NCBI RefSeq assembly: GCF_021155775.2
Contig: NC_060233.1
Span: 38,285,077 to 38,349,076 of the forward strand
DNA: 64,000 nt
Reading direction: 5' to 3'
Source of the DNA: Neodiprion pinetum
Lineage: Eukaryota; Arthropoda; Insecta; Hymenoptera; Diprionidae
The notes under the pieces are model-generated. The model saw only the letters and a list, made by a program, of their open reading frames with translations. It searched no databases and was not told the origin of the DNA. Of the stretch, positions 21,000-34,500 are shown piece after piece. The stretch's first letter is position 1, and each line of letters opens with the position of its first letter. Made by a program: the position numbers and the translations under genes.

Positions 21000-23900
21000 A
21001 TTGCTTATCGATCACCGTCAAATGTCGAAGCCTTTTTCGTTAAACGTCGCCGTAGCGAGTCGCGTCGATAATTGACTTCCTCGAACCAGGAAAACCTGCC
21101 GAATTACGCGCGTGTAAATCTAAGCTCAAACTCGTCAATGGATACATTCGCTTCGTCCCGATCTCGCCCGAACATGCCGCTGGGTTTGGGTCCTTCGAGA
21201 GGAGGAGTCGCGTCCTGGAACCCGCTCCTGATGCCGGACCACCTATCAAGACCCCGGGGACCTTCGGAGGACTGGGAGGTTCCCGATACGCCCGGTAAGC
21301 CTGGACGCGTGCTCCAAGGACTCCCGGGGCACGTGTTATCCTGCACCCTGTGCAGCTCCGGGAGAGTGCGGCAAGGCTGGAATTATCCTGGCGGGGTGTG
21401 TAGGCGGCGCTCGGCACACTGCAGCTTTGCCCCGTGTCAAAAAGAAAAGTGACACGCGATCGTCGAATCCCGGGGCTTTAGGCACTCGCTTCACGCCACG
21501 GGGAAGATCAATTCAACGGATTTAATGTCGCACGAATACTCGCCTTTCGTGTGGGGCCGATTTTAAAAGATCAAAATTAATTTTTAACGCTGCAGGTCAA
21601 ACTTGACGAGACCGATCGAGAAATTGGGATGAAATTCATATAAGGGAACCAAATCGACTCGTGATTCGTTTTTCGTACATTGACTAAAAATTCTCCGATG
21701 ATTGTTGAACGATTCTCGTTCTTCTGTCTAACAATTCCAACCACTGATAAGTCAGACTTAGACCAAATTTCGCTAATTCGAAGAACGCTCAATATTTAAA
21801 TAAAGTCAAACGAGCTCTGCTCTTCCCTGAAGCGAAACAAGCATTAAAAACGAGTTTCCAGGATTACTGCGCAAGTAGAGTCGTAAAATTTTGTCCTAGC
21901 CGTTGCTGCAGCATTAACCTCGCGAGTCTTGAGGTGGTTGAAAAGCGCGGAACACCGACGTGAGAAGCCTGTTGTGAATTTAATTGCGCATTAAGACTGC
22001 CTAATGAGTTGGGGTAAACGGCTGCAGGTACCGAGGACCTCGAAGGACGTGGATCGGGCGAATGGCCGAGGACTCGAGATGCCGCAGCGCCCTCCGAAGG
22101 ACCCGAAGTGACCAACGGGAGTGCGACGAGGCGGTTGAACAAAGGGAAATCTGGCCGCAAGTATTAAGTAGCGCATATTGCGGCCCCGCTGCAGGATCTC
22201 CTCGTGGAGGAGAAGCTTCGCCGCTGCTGCGGATCGGCGCGGATCTACCGGGCAGGTCAGGACTCCCCGAATGCCGGGGCAGCCACTCCCACGGGCTCTC
22301 TATTTTCTTTATTTTCTCTATTTTCTTTCATCCGCCTTTTGTCGGCGGCGAGGGTTTGAAACAATGACCCTGGCAATCCTCGTCCCGGCGCCTGACTCCT
22401 CGCCCCTCGTCCCCTCGCCGCTCTGATCATCTTCACGACGAACCGCCCGCTCTTCCCCCGAATCGGTTAATTCGTGACCGTATACGTTCGAATACCTTCA
22501 TTTTATGGCAGTTACGCTGGAAATTTTCGAATCATTTTTTGCCCTTTCATTTAGTCTGAATCGGAAATTCGGAAAAACAGAGTTCGCTAAATTTTTGCGA
22601 ACCACTTTCCAGATGCGTAAAAAAATTGATCAAACGTTAGGCCTATGCAGTAGAATCACAGCCAGTTTTACAATTATACCTGATTCTAGTGAAAAAGCTG
22701 TTTTACCGATAATAACGAACAATTTTGAAATAGAGATCGAAAAAAGTATGCGATATTCTATCTAAAAAACACCGATCAAGTTTGCACAACACTACTGAAT
22801 CGTTCAAAATTTTGTTTCAGAACGGACAAATTTTCTGCAGCAGGCTTTATACTATGAAACGTAATAATACCTGTGTGTAACGTGTTTTTCCGCACAGCTG
22901 TGCGAGCGTACAAGCGAAAACGCGAACGTTTGTAACTTGCGGAGTTAGTTCCCCCCCCCCCCCCCCCCCCCCCCCACAAATATGTATAACGTAGGTATAT
23001 GTAGGTATACATGTAATAATATGCGAGTCGCATCTGTCCCTCGAAGCCATAAGAAAACATACATATTATATGTATAATAGTTCGATGGATTCGCACGCAT
23101 GTACGTCCGCGTCAGGTATTGCCAAGAAATTCAATTATCTTGGAGGATCGGTGTCGACTTCGGCAATATTTCCACCACATGTTCAACGCTGAACTTCAAC
23201 CGACTGCATGTCTCGACCACAAGGCACACGTCACAGATGCTTGAGCCAAGCTTATGGTCTCCTCTTCTTCCTTGTACCGGGAACCCGTCATCTGCGCGAG
23301 TTATACATTATACTTCATCAGATCCTTGCGAGGACGAGCTTTAATTTATTCTTCAGATTTCGCACACTTGGTCGGATGAAAAATCGGCGTTCGTTGGTTA
23401 GAAATCAGCTGCAGTGTGGTTGAGACTTGAATTTGAGGAATTATTGTCCGACAATGAGACTGATTGAAATTATGTCCATATTTGTAAGAAATTAGAAGAA
23501 TTTTTTTTTCCATTTTAGAACCCTGAGAAAACTTGTCGGAAATGTCTGATCAGAATAGTTAAAATCCTTTATGGTCGATCGCAGTCGCCGTCCAGATGCT
23601 CGTTACCTTTCCACGTGGGCATGAAACCGCCCATAATAATTTGTCGAAACAAAATATGTACGCGCAATGCCTTGCCGTGAAAAATTGAGTCAATTCGTTT
23701 GGGAGATTCGGTTTGAATACGGTTCAAACAACGGAATAATGCCTCGCAAATCCGATAATGGATCTGACCGGGCGATCCGCGAACGCGTGCTGAGACGAAA
23801 CCAGAGCTCAGCAATAACGCGTCCTCGAGGCTCGGATGCCTCCCGGTAAGATAATTCGGGGGGCGCCCAGCGCCGAGGGGCCCCCGTCGGCAAATCGCAA

Positions 23901-24480
23901 CAGGGGGCGCCGGTTACGCCCCTGGGCGACGCGGCGCGGCACCCTTTGCTCTCTCCTCGCGGATCTAGGCCTAGAGCAGATCCTGGGGTTTCGAGTCCTT
24001 TGGGAGTCGGCGCTGCGCTGCATTTCACCGGTTGCGCTGCAGAGTCGCGTTCTCCGTAGGAGAAAAGAAAGGAATTGCGAACCCGTTTGCCCGTCTACGC
24101 CCACCGGAAACAGCTGGGCACCCACTGAATGGTCTCTGCAGGGCAGGAGACACGATTGCTTCGAGTTCCACGAACGAACGCGCTTAGAGGTAAGTATCTG
24201 ATTACAAGAAGAGAGGGAAAAAAATTACGTGCGGAATACGTTACGCGGTTCGACGCGCTCAACGAACGACGTACCGCGGTTGCTGCAACGAGGAAAACCG
24301 TTTGTCGCTCGATTCTTACGGGTCGTTCGTCTTGCGTACATCGTACGGGTTTGAAACACGCGTTGGGGAATTTTTATTTCGTGTAGAATCTACAAGGGGC
24401 GATTCGTCGAACCGATTGGGGTCTCAACGTCATTCGAAATCGTCCCGTAATATCCGATATCGCTTTTTGATCTCCTAGAT
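21000..24480. other. CpG/GC-rich block with simple repeats, no recognised gene
   Basis: Frames of 60-126 codons are open on both strands. On the minus strand about 21346-21104 contains several Gly-x-Pro-like turns suggestive of collagen, but the Gly-X-Y register is not kept. A strong donor GTAAGT at 24190 follows a 118-codon plus-strand open stretch (23836-24189), but that stretch starts with ATG in no known family. The block contains the C25 tract. Confidence 0.35.
22951..22975. repeat. Poly-C tract (25)
   Basis: Twenty-five consecutive C residues on the plus strand. Long poly-C/poly-G runs are rare in animal genomes and can form G-quadruplex or i-motif structures. Length is also prone to sequencing error. 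Confidence 0.9.
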
Positions 24481-25790
24481 CGCAATGAAATCGGAAATGT
24501 TGAAATCAAATTGTGCATTAGTAATCGACGAGAGATCATTGGTGGTTATGGGAAATCATTTACGGTTACAGGAATCTCTTTGTAATCTTGAGAAATCGTA
24601 TGAAATCTTAGAAATCGTGAGAAATCACGTAATCGATGCGAGATTCATTTCTCAATTAATCTCTCGTAATTACTCTGTAAAATGTAAATAATCACGAAAC
24701 ACGTAATCACGGTGTCAATTTTTGCTCCGGTGAAACACCCCTTGAGAATATTCTATTTTCTGTTAACACTTTACAGAAAGTGTATCAAATATTTTCCCAC
24801 AAAATAGTCCAGTTTTTTGAATGCAAGATTTTTCTACGTTTCCGTAAAAAAATTTTCATTCGCGATAATTCTATGAAAATTCGTATATAGTTTCATTGAT
24901 TTCTTTTCTATTCGGAAGTTTCTAAAGTAACAAAACCTAAATATTGAAATAAAAAATGTTTCAATTTTAAGAATACAATTGCTAGAATGATTTTAAAATC
25001 ACCGGAATTTTCGTTGATCACTTCACAGATTTCAGTCGCCGGTAAAAAAAATGTTCGAGATTTCGTTTCAACTTTAATTTATAACGAGCCAAAGCATAAA
25101 AATCCCGCTAAGCTAGTTACATAATTTATGAAAACATTTTCAGATGTGAAGACTGACACGATTTCGAGGCAACTCGAAACGGAACAACTCGACTATAATT
25201 AGCGAGTAATTGAAACTCACCGCGCAGGCATAGAAAATCGATTACGCATTAAGCCTTGCTGAAATAGTTCCTGCGATTTTTCCCGGACGAATCTCGTCAT
25301 CTCGAATCCGATAATGAGTATTTCAACTCTACGGGGTGGTCTGAGTTCGGCTTGGCGGGTTGCGCGTCTCGAGATTGCGTCGAGGATGGATTGAGTTAAC
25401 TATAATAGCGGGAAAGGGAGAGAAGGATAAATAAGAATGATAATTATTGTAATCTCAGGTCGGTGGGAGGACAGCTGGGAGGACCAGCTACTCCGCACCT
25501 CGAGAGGCGAGCTGAACAGCCCCTGCCCTGCAACACCGTATTCCGCACGACAAAATTATATTGCTATAAGAAATTATCTTGCCGCATACCTCGAAATTTG
25601 AATTCGTCATCTAGCCTTCGTCCCCGAAGAGCTGTGTAATAACGTCACGAATCGCGATACGGAGTTTATAAGTGGCTGTGCAGGTATTACGGCGGCTATA
25701 ACGACACCGGAAATCAGCGTTCAGAAACAGTTTTGCGCAAACGAATCGGATACATCTCCGTATTTTGTGCAGAGATGCGTCTGATCGACC

Positions 25791-25810
25791 CTGAGCTTAA
25801 ATAAGCTCAG
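25791..25810. repeat. Perfect inverted repeat with 2-nt centre
   Basis: CTGAGCTTA and its reverse complement TAAGCTCAG are separated by AA. It is a possible binding site for a dimeric factor or a short hairpin, with nothing nearby to decide. Confidence 0.6.
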
Positions 25811-26055
25811 CGATCATAATTCTTACGGTGGTTATAATACAAAAAAATTATTCAGACATATTATTGTACCTCGATCAATGACAAGATCATCAAGTTCTTA
25901 GGGTTTCCGATCGATATTTTTCAGTCGTTTTTTTTTCAATAATTTATTTACTCCAAAAAAGATTACCGTATGTATAAAAAAAAATAAAACTAAGCTCATT
26001 CACGCGCAGTTTAAGCGGTATTAATCGAAAAAGCTTACAAGGAACGAGTCGCGAG

Positions 26056-26063
26056 TATAAAAG
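26056..26063 (+). promoter_or_regulatory. Candidate TATA box
   Basis: TATAAAAG follows GCGAG. A start would lie near 26086, and an ATG at 26098 opens 62 codons of low-complexity hydrophobic sequence that I do not consider a gene. Confidence 0.15.
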
Positions 26064-29000
26064 CTGCCGTGACTCGTGTTATCTCCTTTTCTCTCAAATG
26101 ATTTCAAGCTCCGTCGTGCATGCTTACAGTTCATTCGCAACAACCCTTTGCATTTTTTATTTTCCCTCTAATTTTTTTCTCCCTTTTCTTTCTTCACTGC
26201 AGTTTTCGTTTTTTTTTTTTTTTGGCCCGTTGTTTTTCCCACAACGGGGAAGAAAAATTCCTCGTTTTATTACGCTGACGAATTGAGTGTAGGTACGTAT
26301 AGGTGTCGGTAGAGGTACACGTGTAACCTGCGCTGATCAGGCAAACACGTTTTCAGGACGGACTCCGCCCCTGATTCCGATTGGCTCGGCTTCGTACCGC
26401 CCCCTCACCTGCGACTCAGGTCTCGTACCTGACATGAATGTGACGTCATCTAAGTCACGCACGTCAACCCCTCGGATTCTCCACCTAAACGCACTCCGGT
26501 AGGATTTGCCTTTTTGTCACTGTCCGGAAGAGGTCTACGTACATTGCGACCCATTTCCTTGAGCAATGAAAAAATTGCCGATCGAGCGAAGGTCAAGTTT
26601 ACACTTTCCACTCCAACCAGTGGGTCATCAAACCTAATTAGGTTTGTAAGACGCAACACGAAGGAGGAGATGAATTTTTTTCAAAGATATCTCAATTTAT
26701 TGGGAGTAATATAGTTATTTCAAAACAGTGCATTTGATGTAGAAAAAAAAAATTGTCGATATGTAAAGAAATATCGGTGATATATGAATATATTGGGTGG
26801 TATTTCTTATTATATGAGACAATACCCATCGTTTTGTGTCAAAAAGAGGTTAGGATCGTTGAAATCAAGTCACGGATTAGTCTGTGAAATATCAAAAACA
26901 ATTGCTTGAATCGGAGTACCAAACTTGTAAGGCAATCTGCGCGATAAAATAACGCCACGATTGAGCGACCGATTTGAACTTCCAACAGATAACGACTATT
27001 CACGTTCTTTGTTGATCCTCCGGTAGGTTAATTAAATTCGTAAAATTGTTCGAAGGATGATTATACCCAGATGGAATAATTTTCCCGAGTACAGGTACGT
27101 CTGGTAAGTCCGAGTGTTCCACGTCGATGGTGAATCAGATGTTAGCTGCATAAATGCACGTTGCATAGTTTATGGGGTCTGCGGCAAAAGCAGGTCTGAT
27201 TGTGAGGATATTGACGAGTGGTAACTACGTGCACGTGGTATATATATACCCCTGCAATACGTGAAACGATAGCTCGGCGGCGTTTCATACCGTAAGTAAC
27301 GCTGTGTCGAATGACGTCGATGGCATTGCCCTCTGACATGCAACGATACCATTCGACTCCCGGCTATCATTTAGACCAATTTCGTTTAAACTGCAGGAGA
27401 AACAAGCCGCATTATTTAGCTTGATACGATACGACGAGGCTCCTCCGCAAGTTAAGGACTCCCCGAGTCCAAACAGATTGAATGAATAATCCGCCGCAGA
27501 CTGTGCAGCTATTCATTCGTACGATTTCGATTAAACGGTTTATCTTCAAACGAAGTAAAACAAATCACCGTACGATTAAAGTTCCAAAAGTACCCGGAAC
27601 CGTTTCTTTCCTGCTTCTACGTACGCACATAGTTGTGTATAATGCGTATCCTCGCTCTGAGAACGAGCGGGAAAAGTCGGCGGTGTGCATTAGCGGCTTT
27701 TCGCCTCGACGTAAAATCCCATCGGTCCTCGGATCGGTGGGTTTGCAAGACGAACGGACGACAGGGTGACAAGGGTAGCCCGTCGAGATCCGGGCGACAC
27801 TTTGATATGTAAATACCAAGCGGTTCCGGCACCCAACCAGACACCCGTACCCGAAACCTTGCCGAGCCACTGGGGCGCAGGCTAATGTGCATTTGCTTCA
27901 GCGCACATCCCACAATGAAAGGGAGGCAGTTAGGCGCGAGCCGCCCGCGGGGTTTCGAACGGAACATCCAATATCAACATTATCTCTCTCACGAGCCCAA
28001 TATTGACTCGTACCGGGATCATCGCGCGTTAAATAACTACGGCTCGATGCTCCGAAGCGAACTTTACACTGCAATGTTCAAGTTCGCTCACGCGCGCTTA
28101 TTACCTATTCGAACCTTTGAACCTTATATTCACGTTACTCGAGCGATATCCTCGCGAAACACGTTCCTCAAAATAAAGTCGACGTATCACAAGTTTTATC
28201 CGCAGGGATTAACTCACTGATCGAATCAGTTTTCATGGCAACGCAATAGCGTAAACGTTGCAGTAACGAAGTTTATGCTACATTCAGAGACCGTTGATTT
28301 CCTTGTTGTTGGTTATGGAGAATCGGATGGTTTAAGTGTGCGAACCCGTTTCTTTTTCATAAAATAATTCTACCGGTTAAAAATGTCAAGTTATTGACTA
28401 TTTCGATACATCGCCAGTGGGACAGTTCAATTCGTACTTGTTTTACAGAGTGGATTCACGAGCAGTTTAGATAAAGCTCTGTCTTAACGGTATTACATAT
28501 AAACATTTACTGCGGGTAACTATTTTCGGTCTTTCTACCCTTTAACCATTTAGCTACCATTGTAGCATATTATCTGCATGTGCCAAACAGCTATTTTTCA
28601 AAACACCTTCTTCAATTTCAATCTGAAAGTTATGAATCAATTTTACAAATAGTAACGCACTCTAAATAAAGTTTTCACTGAATAATTTCATTTGAAAAAT
28701 GATTTACTTCAATGGGAAAGAGGCTTGAACGTTAAAGGATTAAAGCTCTACACGGAACCAAGCGACAGCTTTTACGCAGATCTTAGCGTTGACTTACAAG
28801 CGATTCAATAAACATCGGCATTGTTCTAAATTAAAATTAGTTTCAGAGTATAAAAAAAAACGGTGAACATGAAAGAGGTACGATAGACCAAAGACGGACA
28901 AGCACGCGCCGGCTTTGCCATTGAGCCTCTGTAACGCGCAAACAAGCGTACTCGACCATACATTATATCGTACGGTTTATCGTGTAGAATCTAAACTGTC

Positions 29001-32000
29001 AAACGAGAGGTAATTGAGGCCTTTCAATAGCGAACGAGCTGCAGATATCGTTCGATCTTCCCCGGCATTTACGTATGTACGGGGTCCCCCGATACCCGGC
29101 GCGTGTATCAGGCCCCCTGAGCATTTCACCTCAACTCCGGAAGGCGAGATTTTCCATCAACACGGCACCAGGCTGCGCGGTCCATAGACGCAAGTATACT
29201 CGCATCGATCATCTCCCAACCGACGGTGGAAATTTGTCAGCGTTGAGAGCCGGCGACGTTGTGATTAGCGGGGGGCGCCTGACTTCAGTCAACGTCCCTC
29301 TCAGCACCCCAATGATTCCCACGTCACGGGCCGCGGCGTCACAATGCATCACCACCCCTAATGCGTGTCTGTATCGCCTCACCGTGTAACGCACTCGACG
29401 TTGCGCGGAGCTTTCACGCACCCTGGAGTTGATACAACGCGCGTGAATCCAGTTTGCCGATATTCCATTCGTACGGCATCGAATTTCTTTATTTTATCTT
29501 TTTCTATGGTTATCGCAGCTGCGGCGTAGAAACTCTTACTTGCACCTAGACCTCATCGAGTAACGCGGCGGGTATCGAGAATTCGTTGTTACAAACGCGT
29601 GCGAATAATGGTCACGTCGCAGGGACTTTTGTACTCTTCGTGTTTGCTGAAATTCGTATAGCTTATTATTATTTCATATTTTACGCAAACAATCGGGCAA
29701 CTGTGCTGCAGCAACGGTGCCGCAAAATTACAGGGTGCCTTCGGCAGACTTAAAGCGCGAGCCACGACCTCGCCGGCTGTGCAACTGACTGCGCTTTATT
29801 CATGCGAACGAGGGGTGTAGCAGCGTTGAATCAGGTGAAAGAAAAACAACAATAATGACAACAACGACGACGACGACGGTCGTAATAACGAAGGAATAAA
29901 AGAAAATGTAAGAAGAAGGAACGTAACACGTTTTTTCACCGCGACGCTGTGAATTGGAAACGTAATCGAAGAAACAAGAATAAGCAAAAGGAAAAGGTTT
30001 ACAGCGAAATAAATCACTCCGTGTAATCATGATGTCAAGAAAAACAGCTCCTGGAACTCAGAAGCGTCAATTAAAAATCTATATAATACGTGTGTACAGA
30101 GAGATATTGAATGACGCAAGTCAAGCGATTAATTATCCGCCACGTTAATATCATCACTTATCGTGTTCGATCTGGCGCGTTAAGTAGATCCGATCTAGTC
30201 GATCAATGTGTCCGCTGGATTACACTTATGATTGAAACGAATTAAAAAGTACGGCTAACTTCGACGGTAAAACAAGAGATGAAGAGAAAATAAGATGAAA
30301 AAGAAGTAGAAGCAGAAACACGCTCGTGCTGCGTTAAAGTTTAGTGAACCGTTAGGCTTCCTCGCCGTATCTCCCAGCTTTTCGCTTCGTTACAATAATT
30401 TTGTTTTTCTCTCTTCTGCGCAGCGGAGCGACTTAATTTAAATCATAAACAGTAACTTGAAAGAACAGGTGCGCCAGGAATACGCGCCTGCACCGTAAAT
30501 GCAACGTTCATGCGCATATTATTACACGTACAAAGATGCAGGGCAAGATGCACTTTCCGTTCGTCATACCGACACGTAAGATCGTTACACCGCGCTGCCT
30601 GTCTGCCTCGGTTAACTAGATTCTCGTATAGATTCAGGTTTGGTTACCGGCTTGTGTAACGTACGCATCAAAGGCTTTACTCAAAGGTTAAACTGCAGTG
30701 TAAGGTGCTCGTCGAGACGTGATTGCTGAACGCCTTTTGCTCGACTACGGCAAACCGCACCGCTCGGGACTCGAGTCGTTAACATCGGGATGATGAAATC
30801 ACTTTGACGGGTTGCCGAAGTCAGGTGAGAAGGGAGTAAGAATAACGATTTCCCTGATCCTCGAACGAAATTGTTGGATTTTCTTATCGCTTCGGAACGA
30901 CAATAAGGTTCTAACTTTGCTGCGTGGTTTTTTTTTTCTGTTTCCATGAAGATTAATAAGATGACGGATGATTAGGATTCCCTTTTTACGTTCTACGAAC
31001 ATCGTTATTATCCGCCTTGAACGTATGTAACGTTAGCCTTTAATTACGCAAGAGGAGAATGAACGGAACAACACGATCACGATGATCGTTTCCCTCGTTA
31101 CTTTTTCACGTTCATTTTTACCTCCAACAGCACAGCCAACGCGCTTCGAGATCTCAGCCTGCCGCACGTAGAAGCAGAAAGAGATTGAAATAATCCTTTG
31201 GGGTCAAGGTAGGCCTGGGCCGGCGGGCATCAAGATTCCTCCGATTGAATGGAGAAAATAACAGAACGACTTAATAAGCCACGATCACTGCGAGACGATC
31301 GCTGGTTCTGTGACTATTTGCATATACGATTATAGACTGCGGGTTTGAAAAAGTTGAGAAATTCCTCACCAGAGTCAAGTTGAGGTAAATCCTGTAAAGG
31401 TTCTTATGTATTCCATCCGAGCCTTGAGAGATAACCTTCTTCAGCCATCGGCACCCCGACTTATTTTTTTCCAGCGTCGATTCTCCGCAGTTACACGATG
31501 CAGCTATCAATTGCTTGTTTCGCAAGCTGATCCACGCAACAAATACGCAAAACATTGTATATTATCATTTTCCAGTAAAATATAGAAGCAAAGGTGTGCG
31601 ATTATTTCGATTCTAGATCATAAAATATAAAGATTTCTTTCTAGAATAATTCAGAAATGATAAAGTACGAGTTTAAGAGACAATTAAAATAAACGCTTGT
31701 CCGAAACCGGCCAACGTTCACGTCACTCTGAGTAACTTTATTATTTTTTTTTGTTGTTTTTCGTCTTGTTACACAGTCAGACGTCTCTGAAAAACTCCGG
31801 ATACATTTGTATGTATGAAATGTTTGTAAAAATTTCTTTGGACAATTCGTAAAGCATTAAACTTTCCGCGTCATTTCGTGCGCAGTTTGCACAGCTCAAC
31901 AATGCAGGTTTGATATCCGTGACGTACGCTTCTGCATTCTTCACATCGTGCATGGCGACGTTGCCGAGGCGTATCTAATAAATAGCCATGGGTCGCATTA

Positions 32001-33599
32001 CGCGCATAATTGTCATTTTACAGGCTGCACGTACGCAGAGACGGGAACTGTAGAACGTAAACGTATCCGGCGGAACGAGCACACGGTGCAAATACTTGTC
32101 ATTTTCGTTAATTCGCAATAATATTGTTCGACTGCCCGGCTGATTATGGCCCTGCGACTCTGTCCATAACCCGCCCCGTCTCTTCCTCGCTAAATAACTG
32201 CAATAACGCAGCCCCGTGCTACCGGTAAACGTCACGCAGTGTACACGACGTTGGATTGCCCAACTTTATCGTTTTTATGCGTGTTTTCCTATAGTGTATG
32301 ATATAACGGTTTTCTATTTTCTTGCCGCAAAGTGACAAATGTTTGCACATACTCAATGCAGGTATCCGTGTAAACAGAGACAGGATATCCATTCGGTCGA
32401 AAATATTTATATTTGTCATTATTCATACATTTCATTTTAGCAAAATAAGTGCCGTTCGCTGCAGGATCAACAATTCTTCGATGAGTCACCTATCTTTGCT
32501 TTGTAACGAAAGAAGACTTGTTTCAGCGTATTCTCCTCGTTCGAATAATTCTTATCGATTCCCTCAAAATAAAAGAAAAAGAATATCTTTTTCTACTTAT
32601 TCTTACGATTAAAGATCGTCGTTTTCTCCTTCACTTCCTGCATGATTAGGATGTTGAGGAAAATGTTCGCGCTACTTTTCACGGTGCTAACAACAAGAGG
32701 CTTGCGGAACGCGGCGAATATATGTATAGAGTAGATCATCCAGCAGAGTTATACATCACATTCTACGCACTTATATGGTATATATTATACAAACGTAATG
32801 ATTTTTAGAGATGTATAAATCCAACGGTGTGCGGCTGCTGGCTCGGGCTTCGGGCAAGTGAGGTACTGTCAACCGGAGCGGCAAGATCAAAGGCTTGGTC
32901 GAACCACCCGAAGCGACGCCAGCGTGGAACGTGCCAGTACGGAACGGCCGATTTTTGTTACCGCTACAGGTCATTTCGTCGCGACGTGCCTCTGACGGAT
33001 CCGATCGGCGGTCGACCCTTGATGCCTCGATCCTTTAGCACCGGGTCAACGAATTGATTAGATAGGAAAACCCATCGAGGCGACCGATCGCGGTTGGATT
33101 TGTGCCTCGTAGACTATCAGGTATTTTGCGATGGTGTTCAGGGGAACGGAATTCGATTTTTCGGTTCCTATTTAATTTTTGTTACACGGGAATAACTAAA
33201 TTGATCCTATATATGATGGAGGATGTATTTATAGGCTTTTCATTATTTTTCAGTGTAGTAAGAGAGTGTAGAACAAACGGTACCGTGGAGGATCAATTGA
33301 TCGGTGAATGGCGAGTAATAATCGAAAAAAATTTATACACTCCGTTATGGTTTGCGAAGAATCAACGATTTCCGTTCGCAGTGTCGCTTTACGGATTATT
33401 ATAGCCGAGTGTGAAATGTGTTATCCGGGAAATATGACACGAGGTCGTATCGGACAAATCTAAGGCAGACGTAAAATGTCGTAAGCATAGAAGTAAATAT
33501 AATATATAAACAGGATAGCACACCATTCAAAATTGGAATTTTACCTATCGCAGCACCAAATAAGTTGAAAAAAAAAAAAAAAATAGAAACTGTAGAAAC

Positions 33600-34500
33600 A
33601 ATTCTCAACACAGACCCTACGACGAAATTTTGGTGTCACAATTTTTGCATTTGGGAAATTCGCGGTTCCTTAAAGGTTCCTAAGACGATCCCTAAGACAA
33701 ATAAGAGACTTGCGAGGGTCGCGTAGAAGCGTGGAGAGGTATAGTCAGCGGCACCCCGCCTACCCACGCGCCCCTCGATTCGCAAGATAGGATGACGAGG
33801 GCCGGAGGACGAGGTCTGTAATTCGCGTGATGAGCCCGCGCGACACCAAGGCGACGAGCCTCGCGAGTTTCGAATCGCAAATCGGAATTCAGCCGCGGCC
33901 GCAAACCGGAATAACCTTGATAGCCGTCCAACGTCGCCCTCGCGTTTCGCCGGCGCCTCTACTCGGCTCCTCTCCTCCCTCCTCTCTCCTCTCTCCTCTC
34001 TCCTCTCTCCACTCTGGTCGTTCGGTGCTGCCACCTGGCGAGCGACGGGCGTTGCCTCCTTCGCCCTGCAAAGAAATTGCCTCTCTCGGCGTTCCTCCGA
34101 GTGCAATTGCTTCGGGAATGTTAATCGCGGCGATCCACCCGGCCGGTGGTCCATTCGGCCCAAATTACCCTGCACGTTTTGGGCTGCTCGTCTCCGCTCG
34201 CCCCGCGTCTCCGCGTCGCACTTCCAACCAGCTCGTACTCGGCTTGCAGGGCCCGCAGTGCGGGAGATATGATCTAAAGGAAAGGAGTTCCTCGTCCATT
34301 GCGGCGATTCGACGCTGCGGAACCGGGGTTAAATTCTGCTCCGAATTTAACTGCGAGTTCGCGCTAACGAGGATCCCTCTTAACGACGGGATCAACGGCG
34401 ATGAGCAAGCCCCAATATCCGCGCCCTCCCCAAACCCGCCGACCCTTCGCTTTTCGACCGGAGCGCCAATTTCCGCAGATTGGTTTTTTCGGTAGGTTGC
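33600..34500. other. GC-rich block with long frames on both strands, no gene
   Basis: Frames of 222 codons (plus) and 179 codons (minus) overlap almost completely. Both read through a CTCTCCT simple repeat and contain no domain, so composition explains them. Confidence 0.5.
33967..34010. repeat. CTCTCCT heptamer repeat
   Basis: A tandem 7-mer pyrimidine array of about five units, purine-only on the minus strand. It is similar in character to, but different in unit from, the array at 4586. Confidence 0.85.

Larger units (their letters stand above)
24481..33599. other. No recognised gene; mostly AT-rich
   Basis: This is a long stretch without a supportable exon. It contains a perfect inverted repeat at 25791-25810, a TATAAAAG at 26056-26063 with no transcript evidence, an (ACG)n-like short repeat near 29863-29880, and poly-A/T runs near 26212 and 33570. 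Short frames are unconserved by inspection. Confidence 0.4.

Noticed and set aside
21104..21346. Minus-strand frame with collagen-like Gly/Pro spacing
   Set aside because: Glycines do not keep a Gly-X-Y register, and no flanking splice sites support an exon.
22655..22665. ATCACAGCCAG, resembling the miR-2 family
   Set aside because: Only the first part matches, and no complementary 5' arm exists upstream to form a precursor.
23836..24189. 118-codon plus-strand stretch ending at a strong GTAAGT donor
   Set aside because: The donor is good, but the sequence has no domain or acceptor context, and GC-rich shadows on the minus strand are equally open.
33827..34495. 222-codon plus-strand open frame
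   Set aside because: It overlaps a 179-codon minus-strand frame, reads through a CTCTCCT repeat and has no domain. GC-rich composition explains it.
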